Source: Candidatus Hydrogenedentota bacterium | Lineage (GTDB): Bacteria > Hydrogenedentota > Hydrogenedentia > Hydrogenedentales > CAITNO01 | Assembly (NCBI GenBank): GCA_022710255.1 | Contig: JAKLHG010000055.1 | Location: 1-12,402, forward strand | DNA: 12,402 nucleotides | Reading direction: 5' to 3' | Part shown: in pieces, positions 6,465 through 12,402 of the stretch | How the letters are laid out: every line of letters begins with the position of its first letter | Position numbering within the stretch: the first letter of the stretch is position 1 | Notes under the pieces: model-generated | Seen by the model: the letters and a program-made list of their open reading frames with translations, nothing else | Database searches by the model: none | Told to the model about the DNA's origin: nothing | Position numbers and translations under genes: made by a program

Positions 6465-7706
6465 TCAGACTTCGTGCCGTTCAATGGCAGAGGCAGCAGG
6501 ATAATGGCGCAGGAGACCATATTGCAGGGCGACCGCGGCAAGGACCGCCACGGGCGCCCAGGTAAATGCGGTGGCGAGATTCGTCGCGCCGGCAGCGTAG
6601 CCGAGGCCCATCGCGCCCGCGAAACCGCCCGCGCCCAGGGCGCCTTCATTGACGGCCGCCCGACGATGAGCCGAGGGCGCGCAGGCCAGGCTGTAGTAAA
6701 GGCTGGTAAAAAAACATAGGCCATAGTTGGCGCCTGCAACCGCAAAACAAAGGAACATGACGACAAGGCTGTGCGTGCGGCCAAGCAGAAGAAAACAGGA
6801 TGCAGCGGCAATCTGGCCCATCGCGATCAGGGAGAAACGGTGCTGCCAGCCGCTGGTGCGGCCAAGGAGGATAAAGCAGGCCACCGTAGAGAAGGAGAGC
6901 AGGAACGCCATCCAGGAAAACAGCGTGGCAGGACCGCAGGTATCCAGAAAGGGCCAATGCAATCCGCCTGCCAGTGTGATGTCCCCCGCCTCCGACAAGG
7001 ATTCCATTCGCATGGGATACAGGGAACGCAGCGCTGAAACAAGGGCGTTGGCGGTAAAGGTTGACAGCCAGGATGCATACAGCAAACCCGGAGTCAGGGG
7101 ATAGGAGAGACGTTTATCCTCGCCGGGCGGCAGGGACGTCTTTGCGCCTCCGGAAGGGAGGGAGGCAAGGAGGATTATTACGGTTAACCCGCATCCGAGA
7201 AGAAGGATGAAGGGGGCGCGGAAATGGAAATCATATAACGGACCGACGACCAGGGGACTTGCCATGAAACCGAGCGCGGTCGCCGTGTTGAATCCGGCTA
7301 CCTGCCGGGCACGTTTTTCGGGGTCGGGTTCGCGTCCCAGCCAGGATTGCATGGCCGGCCAGGCCAGCGACAGTCCCAGGAAGGGAAGGCACGCGGCCGC
7401 GGCACAGGCAAGAGGGTTGTCTAGCAAGGACGTCATGAACAGGACTACTGCAAAAATACCCGCGCCGAAACGTGCTACAGTGAGGTTATTGCCGGCGCGG
7501 GGCGCAAGAAAGGAGGATACCAGGCAGCCGCCGGAATACAACCCCATTTGCAGCGCGCCGACGGCGCCCAGCAATGTTGCGCCGCCGCCGAGCCGCCCGA
7601 CAATCAGAAAGGGAACCGCCATAAGTCCGGCGGCAACGGAAAAATCCAGGAGAAACGCCGCCAGATACATGCGGCGATGGGGGCTGCCTGTGCGTAACCC
7701 GCTCAT
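6465..7706 (-). CDS. Major facilitator superfamily (MFS) transporter
   Basis: This is a 413-residue membrane protein with about 12 hydrophobic spans in two six-span halves joined by a polar central loop (about 183-202, with SGGAKTSLPPGEDKR). The first span starts at YLAAFLLDFSVAAGLMAVPF after a short basic N-terminus. WPAMQSWLGRE (116-126) and the following GFNTATALGFMASPLVVGPLYD resemble the span 4-5 region of drug- or sugar-type MFS proteins. I chose the ATG at 7706: the frame stays open upstream to 7982, but that part is proline- and serine-rich antisense of the deacetylase gene. The ribosome binding site is weak. The start is 43 bp downstream of the deacetylase stop on the same strand, so the two are probably one transcript. 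Substrate and direction of transport are unknown; export of a sugar or metabolite is as likely as import. Confidence 0.87.
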   Translation of the reverse strand: MSGLRTGSPHRRMYLAAFLLDFSVAAGLMAVPFLIVGRLGGGATLLGAVGALQMGLYSGGCLVSSFLAPRAGNNLTVARFGAGIFAVVLFMTSLLDNPLACAAAACLPFLGLSLAWPAMQSWLGREPDPEKRARQVAGFNTATALGFMASPLVVGPLYDFHFRAPFILLLGCGLTVIILLASLPSGGAKTSLPPGEDKRLSYPLTPGLLYASWLSTFTANALVSALRSLYPMRMESLSEAGDITLAGGLHWPFLDTCGPATLFSWMAFLLSFSTVACFILLGRTSGWQHRFSLIAMGQIAAASCFLLLGRTHSLVVMFLCFAVAGANYGLCFFTSLYYSLACAPSAHRRAAVNEGALGAGGFAGAMGLGYAAGATNLATAFTWAPVAVLAAVALQYGLLRHYPAASAIERHEV

Positions 7707-7749
7707 GGCCGTGACCGGAGGTTCTTGTTTGGGGCCGGGTTCCGGTTTT

Positions 7750-8634
7750 CTACCATTTTGCGGCGGCCTGTTGCGCCTGGAGAAATGTTGCGCCCCGGTC
7801 CGCCAGGTTCCGGATGAGCACATCGAGTTGTTCGGCGGCGTAGGCGCCGCAGTTTTTCGTGATAAAGGGGTCCGCGCGGACGGAGCCTTCACTGTAGCGG
7901 ATTTCGCCCTGCGGCATGGGATGGAATTCCCAGGGGTGGAAATAGAAGCACAGGAACGGGGTGACGCCGTGTGCCCGGGCATAGCCGATGTAGCCGTCGA
8001 TGTGGCGCATCATGGCGTCTGCACCTTCCGTGCGGTACAGCGGCCATTGGTCCATATCGCGGCCGTAAGGGTCCTTGGATTCCATGGACAGGTCGGCAAA
8101 GTTGGGCAGTTCCACGATCCGCAGATTCCCCGGCTGCGTCCAGTCATCGGCGCCGGGATGGTAGGGGGTGAGCCGTTCGCGGAAAAAAAACATGGGATAG
8201 GTGGCATCCGCCACGTAGCCCAGCGCGTCCAGCGCGTTGACCACGGCCGTCGAACCGAACAGGCGCGGGCACCGGAACGATACGGGGCGCACCCCCGCGA
8301 TTTGTTCCACCAACTCCGTGCAGCGGTGCAGGCGGTTGGGCACTTCCTCGGGCAGGATGGGCATGATGCCGGGAATGTCGTACAGCGATTCGCCGATGGT
8401 TTCGTGAAACAGGGTATGTGCGCCGATCTCGTGGCCCCGCTGTTTGACCTCCTCGACGACGCGCGGATGTTTTTGCAGGCTGTCGCCGGTGAAAAAGAAG
8501 GTGCCCGAAATGTTGTTGCGTGTCAATATGTCAAGAATGACCGGCGTGCCGTGCTGAAGCCCTTCGTAATAGGGCGTCCAACTGCCGATATCCGTTTCCA
8601 TATCAAAACCAAGAACCACTTGCAGGTCTGTCAT
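7750..8634 (-). CDS. NodB-type polysaccharide deacetylase family protein
   Basis: This 294-residue protein has a NodB-homology fold. LGFDMETDIGSW (8-19) is a variant of motif 1, with D11 as likely base and E13 or D15 as metal ligand. GTFFFTGDSLQKHP (44-57) and GHEIGAHTLFHE (67-78) supply motif 2, where H73 and H77 are likely metal ligands. SFRCPRLFGS (119-128) is motif 3, and the FHPWEFHP segment (232-239) is the late histidine motif. There is no signal peptide, so a cytoplasmic enzyme acting on a small N-acyl or amide substrate is more likely than a cell-wall deacetylase. The start at 8634 is set by AAGGAG (8642-8647). An upstream extension to 8742 lacks a ribosome binding site and family similarity. 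It is probably the first gene of an operon with the MFS gene, divergent from the URO-D gene. The exact substrate is unknown. Confidence 0.87.
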   Translation of the reverse strand: MTDLQVVLGFDMETDIGSWTPYYEGLQHGTPVILDILTRNNISGTFFFTGDSLQKHPRVVEEVKQRGHEIGAHTLFHETIGESLYDIPGIMPILPEEVPNRLHRCTELVEQIAGVRPVSFRCPRLFGSTAVVNALDALGYVADATYPMFFFRERLTPYHPGADDWTQPGNLRIVELPNFADLSMESKDPYGRDMDQWPLYRTEGADAMMRHIDGYIGYARAHGVTPFLCFYFHPWEFHPMPQGEIRYSEGSVRADPFITKNCGAYAAEQLDVLIRNLADRGATFLQAQQAAAKW

Positions 8635-8641
8635 GCGAAGA

Positions 8642-8647
8642 CTCCTT
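8642..8647 (-). promoter_or_regulatory. Ribosome binding site AAGGAG that decides the deacetylase start
   Basis: On the minus strand AAGGAG lies 7 bases before the ATG at 8634. It supports that start over the in-frame ATG at 8742. Confidence 0.75.
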
Positions 8648-8676
8648 AACTTGGTGTAAAATGCGGGTACCCCTCT

Positions 8677-8705
8677 ATTGTCTGTATGGCGTGGAGGAAA
8701 ATCAA
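8677..8705 (-). promoter_or_regulatory. Candidate promoter of the deacetylase/MFS operon
   Basis: On the minus strand TTGATT (8700-8705) and GACAAT (8677-8682) are spaced by 17 bp, each matching the sigma-70 consensus at 4 of 6 positions. Transcription would start near 8670 and leave a leader of about 36 bases before the ATG at 8634. The spacing is ideal and the boxes are mediocre. Confidence 0.35.
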
Positions 8706-8782
8706 GGTAGTGGTCGTTTTTATAGATAGCGTATAAATTCATGCGGGCCGTCCTGACCCCGTAATGAGCAGGACCAAGCGAA

Positions 8783-8804
8783 TATAGGTCCTATAGGACT
8801 TATA
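8783..8804. promoter_or_regulatory. 22-bp palindromic operator candidate between divergent operons
   Basis: The 22 bases at 8783-8804 form a dyad with 10 of 11 base pairs symmetric. The core GTCCTATAGGAC (8788-8799) is a perfect 12-bp palindrome and the TATA arms also match. A partial second copy with the same CTATAG centre lies at 8816-8821, 25 bp away on the same face to within about half a helical turn. It is placed 45 bp upstream of the URO-D start and about 150 bp upstream of the deacetylase start, where a dimeric repressor or activator would control one or both operons. No candidate regulator is encoded next to it in this window. Confidence 0.5.
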
Positions 8805-8848
8805 AAAGGTAGTGCCTATAGCCTGCAGTAGGAGAAAAGGGACCGAGA

Positions 8849-9943
8849 ATGAAATTACCCCTGACCCATCCCCAACCGGATATCCAGCGCTTTGTGCGCG
8901 TCATCCGCGGCGAAGAAATCCCGGCGCGCCCGCCGCTGGCGGAATTGTTTCTCGACCATGAGGTGGAACGAACCATCGCCAAAGACTGCCTGGGACTGGA
9001 CTGGGTGGAACCCGCCCCCGAACGGGACGTCATGGCCGCGTATCTGCGCAACCGCGCCGAGGTGTATTACCGCATGGGATACGACTACATCCGCATGTGG
9101 GGTGGCGTGGATTTTCCAGGGGCTTATATCGCAGCCTCGGACACGGCGGCGTTGTCGCGGGGTCAGCGGCAATGGGCAAACGAACAACGGGGGCCCATTG
9201 CGTCCTGGGCGGACTTCGAGGTCTACCCCTGGCCCGACCCGGCGAAAGGGGACCTGTGGCCCTATGAATATGCGGCAACGCACCTGCCGGAAGGCATGGG
9301 CATGGTGGTGTGCCCCACCAGCGGTTTCCTGGAAATCCCCATGGATGCCCTGCTCGGTTACCAGAATCTGTGCCTGTTGCTGTACGAACAGCCCGACCTG
9401 GTGGAGGCGGTGTTTCAGCGGGTCGGCGAAATCATTTACGGCATGTACAAGCGCCTGCTGGGGCTGCCGAACCTGTATGGTTTTTTTCAGGGCGACGACA
9501 TGGGGTTCAAGACGGGCACCTTGATCTCGCCGGATCATCTCCGGGCGCTCGTGTTGCCCTGGCACAAAAAACTGGCGGACCTGGCCCATGAGCATGACCT
9601 GGTATACCTGCTCCATTCCTGCGGCAACCTGGATGCCATCCTGCCCGACCTGATCGAGAATGTCGGCATTGACGCGCGCCATTCGTTCGAGGATGAAGGC
9701 AATTCGGTGTTTGAGTTCAAGCGTAACTTTGGCGGCAGCGTGGCGACCCTGGGCGGGGTTGACGTGGACAAACTTGCTCGCCTGCCCGAGCCGGAACTCC
9801 GCTCGCATGTACGAAAGGTCCTTGAGGCATGCGCGCCCGGCGGACGCTTCGCATTGGGCTCCGGGAATACCGTATGCAACTATGTGCCCATCGGCACCTA
9901 TTTTGCCATGGTTGAAGAATGCCTCAACTATGTGGGCGGTTGA
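8849..9943 (+). CDS. Uroporphyrinogen decarboxylase (URO-D) superfamily protein, methyltransferase-like
   Basis: This 364-residue cytoplasmic protein belongs to the URO-D fold superfamily, which includes both haem decarboxylases and methylcobamide methyltransferases such as MtaA. Visible motifs are GFFQGDDMGFKTGTLISP (211-228), HSCGN (256-260), ARHSFEDEGNS (276-286) and GSGNTVCNYVP (337-347). H256 and C258 with C343 resemble the H-x-C-xn-C zinc site of the methyltransferase branch. The N-terminal arginines typical of true HemE are not evident, so haem synthesis is unlikely. This GSGN-type subgroup is, from memory, common in Planctomycetota and Verrucomicrobiota and mostly uncharacterised. The start is ATG 8849 with AAGGGA six bases before it. 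It lies 34 bp upstream of the Tat-exported hydrolase and is probably co-transcribed with it. A methyl-transfer role is inferred; no corrinoid protein is nearby. Confidence 0.85.
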   Translation: MKLPLTHPQPDIQRFVRVIRGEEIPARPPLAELFLDHEVERTIAKDCLGLDWVEPAPERDVMAAYLRNRAEVYYRMGYDYIRMWGGVDFPGAYIAASDTAALSRGQRQWANEQRGPIASWADFEVYPWPDPAKGDLWPYEYAATHLPEGMGMVVCPTSGFLEIPMDALLGYQNLCLLLYEQPDLVEAVFQRVGEIIYGMYKRLLGLPNLYGFFQGDDMGFKTGTLISPDHLRALVLPWHKKLADLAHEHDLVYLLHSCGNLDAILPDLIENVGIDARHSFEDEGNSVFEFKRNFGGSVATLGGVDVDKLARLPEPELRSHVRKVLEACAPGGRFALGSGNTVCNYVPIGTYFAMVEECLNYVGG

Positions 9944-9963
9944 GGATGATTCGAAAATAACCG

Positions 9964-9970
9964 AAGGAGA
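9964..9970 (+). promoter_or_regulatory. Ribosome binding site AAGGAGA that decides the hydrolase start
   Basis: AAGGAGA lies 7 bases before the ATG at 9978. The same frame is open back to 9660, but that part overlaps the URO-D gene and has no ribosome binding site. Confidence 0.85.
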
Positions 9971-9977
9971 ACCGGCT

Positions 9978-12155
9978 ATGCAGATTACGCGCAGAGGCCT
10001 CTTGCACTTGGGTGCGGTGGGAACCATAGGAATGATGACGAACGGCCTGCAGGCAAGCCCGGCGGCGGGCGAAGTCCTGTTGAACGACGTGCGGACGCCC
10101 CACGACTGGCTCCGGAAACGGCAGCGCATCTACTGGTACGATCAGTACGCGTTGAACGAACAGGAGACCGCCTTTGCCAGCTATGATCCCGAACGCATTG
10201 CGGCGGAATTGAAAGCGGTCGGCGCCGATATTGTCGCCGTCTACGCCGCCAACCAGTTCAGCGTGGCCTATTATCCCAGCAAGGTCTGGCCCATGCATCC
10301 GAACCTGAAAGGGCGCGATTACTTCGGCGAAGTGTCTTCGCGCCTGAAAGCGCAGGGGCAAAAAGTCATCGGCTACATCAACTGGCTGGAGTCGCGCCAT
10401 CCCGAATGGTACGTGGTGCCCCTCGGCGGGGAAAAACAACCGGAATTCCCCCTGGCGTCCTGGGCGCAGCCCGACAATCCGGACTGGCGCGTGCAGAACG
10501 TCCCCGGCGGCAAATGGCGCTTCGCGTGCATCAACTCGCCCCGGCGTGAACAGGTGGTGGCCGTGGCCCGGGAAATCATCGAAGGCTATCATCCGGACGG
10601 ATTCCACCTCGACATGTGTTTCAACGACTGCGTATGCGTATGCGACTATTGCCGTCCGTCCCTTGAGCGGCTATGCGGCACAAAGGACATCACTATGGAG
10701 GCTGTTCATGCGCACTGGCGCGAGTTTGTGGACTGGCGCAATGAATGCAGCGCGTCGCTCATCGGCGAGGTATCCGCGATGCTGCGCGAAAACGGCGTGT
10801 TCGCCGCCCACAACGGCCAGAATCCGCTGTGGCTTTCGCCCATCTACGGCTTCGACAGGAACCTGCTGCCCCATCTCGACCCCTATGTTTCCGAAATATT
10901 TTACGACCTGCACACGGCGGACATCACCATGCGCTGGCATCAGGCCATCGGAAAACCGTCCTGCATGCTGGTTACCGGGACCTCGCCCTCTCATGCCCAC
11001 CTGTCCATACCGCTGCAGGCCTGGCAGGTGAGCGCTGCGTGCGCCAAGGCGAACGGCTGCAGCATCCTCGGTCCCTGCGGCGTGGGCGCCTATCCGGACA
11101 CCACCAGTTCCAGGCGCCTGCTGGATACGGTTCGCCAGGGCTTGGACTTTTTCATGGAAGACGCGGACCTCCACGACGGCGCGCGCCCGGCGGCGGAGGT
11201 GGCGCTGGTCTTTTCCTGGGCGACACGCAAGTATTTCCGCGAAGGGCGCCTGGACTGGTCCCAGGAACTGGACGGCTGGTCCCGCGTGCTGATTGAAGAG
11301 CACATTTCCTTTGAAATCGTGGTGGCGGAGGATATCCAAAGCGCCGAAGAATTGCAGCGGTATCGCCTGGTCATCCTGCCCAACACAGCCTTTTTAAGCG
11401 ATGCCTGCTGCGCTGTCCTGGCGGCCTACGTTCATGCCGGAGGCCGCGTGCTGGCAACAGGGGAAATATCTCTGGGCGATGAACGCGGCATTGACCGCGA
11501 TGATTTCGCTCTTGGAGAACTCTTCGGCATAACGCGCAAGGGCGTCACGGAGGGGGCCTTCGCCATGGAAGGTCCGCTGGAACCCGAGCCCGCCGCCGGT
11601 GTGTTTCAGCAGGTGGCGGCAACGGGACAGGTACTTAGCCTCCGCCTTGCCACCGACCCTGCGGGACCCGTTGCGGGCGGTCCCGACCCCTTCCCGGTGG
11701 CCCTGACAGAATGGCCGGTGGCCGTGTCGCATAAGACGGGACAAGGTCAGGCCGTATACGTGGCCTTCGGGTTGGGCCGGTATTATGTGCTTCAAACGCT
11801 TACCCATGCCCGCGACCGCATGGCCCGATACCTGGACCTGGTCATGCCTGAACGGCAGCTGAAGGTGCAGGCGCCGCGGCATCTCGAAGTGAACGTCTGG
11901 CATCAGGAAACACCGGAACGGTTCATCCTCCATCTCGCCAACCGCACGCCCCTCGCCCATGACATGCCGAAAATTCATGAGATCGCTCCGGTATGCGATG
12001 TGCGTCTCGGGATTGAAAACCCCTATCCCGCCGCCCGTGTTACCTTCCGGGGTACGGAGGGCACTGTCTCCATGGATGCAAACAGAATAGCCATAACCAT
12101 TCCCAGGATGGAAGTCTACGCCGCCGTCTTGATTGAAGCGAATGACAAGACGTGA
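9978..12155 (+). CDS. Tat-exported GH42/GHL6-like glycoside hydrolase
   Basis: This is a 725-residue protein. Residues 1-31 are a twin-arginine signal (TRRGLLHLGAVG; R5-R6) ending near ASPAAGE. Residues 45-390 look like a TIM barrel of the GHL6/GH42 type: RIYWYDQYAL (50-59), KVIGYINWLESRHPEWYVVP (129-148), and GFHLDM (208-213) with D212 as a likely functional acid. A cysteine cluster follows at C214, C218, C220, C222, C225 and C233. Residues 400-610 resemble the beta-galactosidase trimerisation domain (GATase-like; RLVILPNTAFLS at 463-474, AGGRVLATGE at 487-496). The C-terminal 110 residues form a beta-rich domain (FILHLANRT at 649-657) like the GH42 tail. Tat export suggests folding in the cytoplasm, perhaps with a metal bound. 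It follows the URO-D gene by 34 bp. Substrate and exact family are not settled. Confidence 0.85.
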   Translation: MQITRRGLLHLGAVGTIGMMTNGLQASPAAGEVLLNDVRTPHDWLRKRQRIYWYDQYALNEQETAFASYDPERIAAELKAVGADIVAVYAANQFSVAYYPSKVWPMHPNLKGRDYFGEVSSRLKAQGQKVIGYINWLESRHPEWYVVPLGGEKQPEFPLASWAQPDNPDWRVQNVPGGKWRFACINSPRREQVVAVAREIIEGYHPDGFHLDMCFNDCVCVCDYCRPSLERLCGTKDITMEAVHAHWREFVDWRNECSASLIGEVSAMLRENGVFAAHNGQNPLWLSPIYGFDRNLLPHLDPYVSEIFYDLHTADITMRWHQAIGKPSCMLVTGTSPSHAHLSIPLQAWQVSAACAKANGCSILGPCGVGAYPDTTSSRRLLDTVRQGLDFFMEDADLHDGARPAAEVALVFSWATRKYFREGRLDWSQELDGWSRVLIEEHISFEIVVAEDIQSAEELQRYRLVILPNTAFLSDACCAVLAAYVHAGGRVLATGEISLGDERGIDRDDFALGELFGITRKGVTEGAFAMEGPLEPEPAAGVFQQVAATGQVLSLRLATDPAGPVAGGPDPFPVALTEWPVAVSHKTGQGQAVYVAFGLGRYYVLQTLTHARDRMARYLDLVMPERQLKVQAPRHLEVNVWHQETPERFILHLANRTPLAHDMPKIHEIAPVCDVRLGIENPYPAARVTFRGTEGTVSMDANRIAITIPRMEVYAAVLIEANDKT

Positions 12156-12300
12156 CCACCATTATCGCCTCTTGTTCCAACATTAGCATTTCCATACCTC
12201 TCGCTCCTCCCTGCCTCTCGTTCCCAAGTTGTACTCTTGTCATTACCCACATCTTTTTGGCAATGAATAGTAGCGGTGAAAAGCAAATGTTTGAATTCAA
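12156..12300. other. Non-coding spacer after the hydrolase gene
   Basis: No gene is supported here. The stretch is pyrimidine-rich on the plus strand (runs such as CCTCTCGCTCCTCCCTGCCTCTCG near 12197-12220) and shows no rho-independent terminator with a T-run. A minus-strand open frame covering 12040-12402 is not supported: it lacks a recognisable domain, runs through the repeat and overlaps the end of the hydrolase gene antisense. Confidence 0.5.
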
Positions 12301-12402
12301 TATCCCAACGGGATTTAAGAACAAAGCCCAGGGTTGCGGTACTCCGCTACCCTGGGTTGGAAATCGCCCCAATTCCCGTTTACCCCAACGGGGTTGCGTC
12401 AA
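12301..12402. repeat. Repeat-like hairpin element running into the right edge
   Basis: Three related palindromic pieces are packed together: CCCAACGGGATT at 12304-12315, a long hairpin at 12325-12358, and CCCGTT...AACGGG at 12375-12392, followed by GGGTTGCG. CCCAACGGG occurs twice (about 12304 and 12384). From memory, very similar CCCAACGGG / AGCCCAGGGTTGCGG blocks are scattered in many planctomycete-type genomes as REP-like elements next to Y1-type (RAYT) transposase genes, and give spurious 'NPVGI...QPWA' protein predictions. The element continues past the edge and a transposase is not visible here. Confidence 0.55.
12325..12358. repeat. 15-bp-stem hairpin inside the repeat element
   Basis: AGCCCAGGGTTGCGG and CCGCTACCCTGGGTT can pair over 15 positions around the loop TACT, with one G-T wobble and one T-T mismatch. 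No T-run follows, so it is not a normal rho-independent terminator, although it could stop read-through or protect the 3' end of the transcript. Confidence 0.7.

Noticed and set aside
6444..6719. Plus-strand frame of 91 codons whose ATG overlaps the small membrane gene stop as ATGA, with a G-run upstream
   Set aside because: The coupling looks inviting, but nearly the whole frame is antisense to the MFS C-terminus and the product is an arginine- and glycine-rich sequence without a domain.
7707..7982. N-terminal extension of the MFS transporter
   Set aside because: Low-complexity proline/serine/arginine sequence that is an out-of-frame overlap of the deacetylase gene.
7207..8649. Plus-strand open frame of about 480 codons
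   Set aside because: Antisense to the start of the MFS gene and the whole deacetylase gene, both clearly recognised; the product has no domain.
9660..9977. N-terminal extension of the Tat-exported hydrolase
   Set aside because: It overlaps the URO-D gene out of frame, would bury the Tat signal, and the ATG at 9978 has a strong ribosome binding site.
8855..10129. Minus-strand open frame of about 424 codons
   Set aside because: Antisense to the URO-D gene, which carries conserved motifs and a good start.
12325..12358. Hairpin as a rho-independent terminator of the hydrolase operon
   Set aside because: No T-run follows the stem, it lies about 170 bp after the stop, and the surrounding motifs point to a repeat element.
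12301..12402. CRISPR array
   Set aside because: The CCCAACGGG motifs are short, only two copies are seen, and there are no regular spacers.

Overview
The window looks like part of a chromosome from a GC-rich, free-living or gut-type bacterium that degrades polysaccharides. It is most like the Planctomycetota / Verrucomicrobiota / Lentisphaerota / Hydrogenedentota group. This rests on gene content: a secreted multidomain TIM-barrel protein paired with a sodium:solute symporter, a uroporphyrinogen-decarboxylase-fold protein next to a Tat-exported GH42/GHL6-like hydrolase, and an AraC regulator. No marker gene fixes the phylum, so this is an inference. No rRNA, tRNA, CRISPR array or intact insertion sequence is visible.

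Layout. (1) Bases 2-376: the 3' end of a plus-strand gene of uncertain family, cut by the left edge. (2) Bases 408-1439, minus strand: an AraC-family regulator whose frame is broken by one in-frame TAA at 1092-1094, between the cupin sensor and the rest of the protein. (3) Bases 1440-1875: an AT-richer divergent intergenic region with a plausible promoter. (4) Bases 1876-6447, plus strand: a compact operon of a 962-residue secreted glycoside-hydrolase-like protein, an SSS-family symporter and a 56-residue single-span membrane protein translationally coupled to the symporter. (5) Bases 6465-8634, minus strand: an MFS transporter and a NodB-type polysaccharide deacetylase, convergent with module 4. 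(6) Bases 8635-8848: a divergent control region with a 22-bp near-perfect dyad. (7) Bases 8849-12155, plus strand: a URO-D-family protein with a corrinoid-methyltransferase-like H-x-C...C motif, then a Tat-exported GH42/GHL6-like hydrolase. (8) Bases 12156-12402: non-coding DNA ending in a hairpin-rich, repeat-like element that runs into the right edge.

How the genes may work together (inference). Module 4 looks like a glycan capture unit: an exported protein cleaves or binds a saccharide and the symporter imports the product, under control of the neighbouring AraC protein if that is functional. The deacetylase/MFS pair and the URO-D/hydrolase pair look like a second carbohydrate module divided by a shared divergent operator. 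A zinc-motif URO-D protein beside an exported hydrolase raises the possibility of handling methylated glycans, but no corrinoid protein is present here to support it. The points most worth checking are the broken AraC gene, the small module inserted in the large hydrolase barrel, the tiny symporter-coupled gene, the URO-D/hydrolase pairing, the dyad operator and the right-edge repeat.
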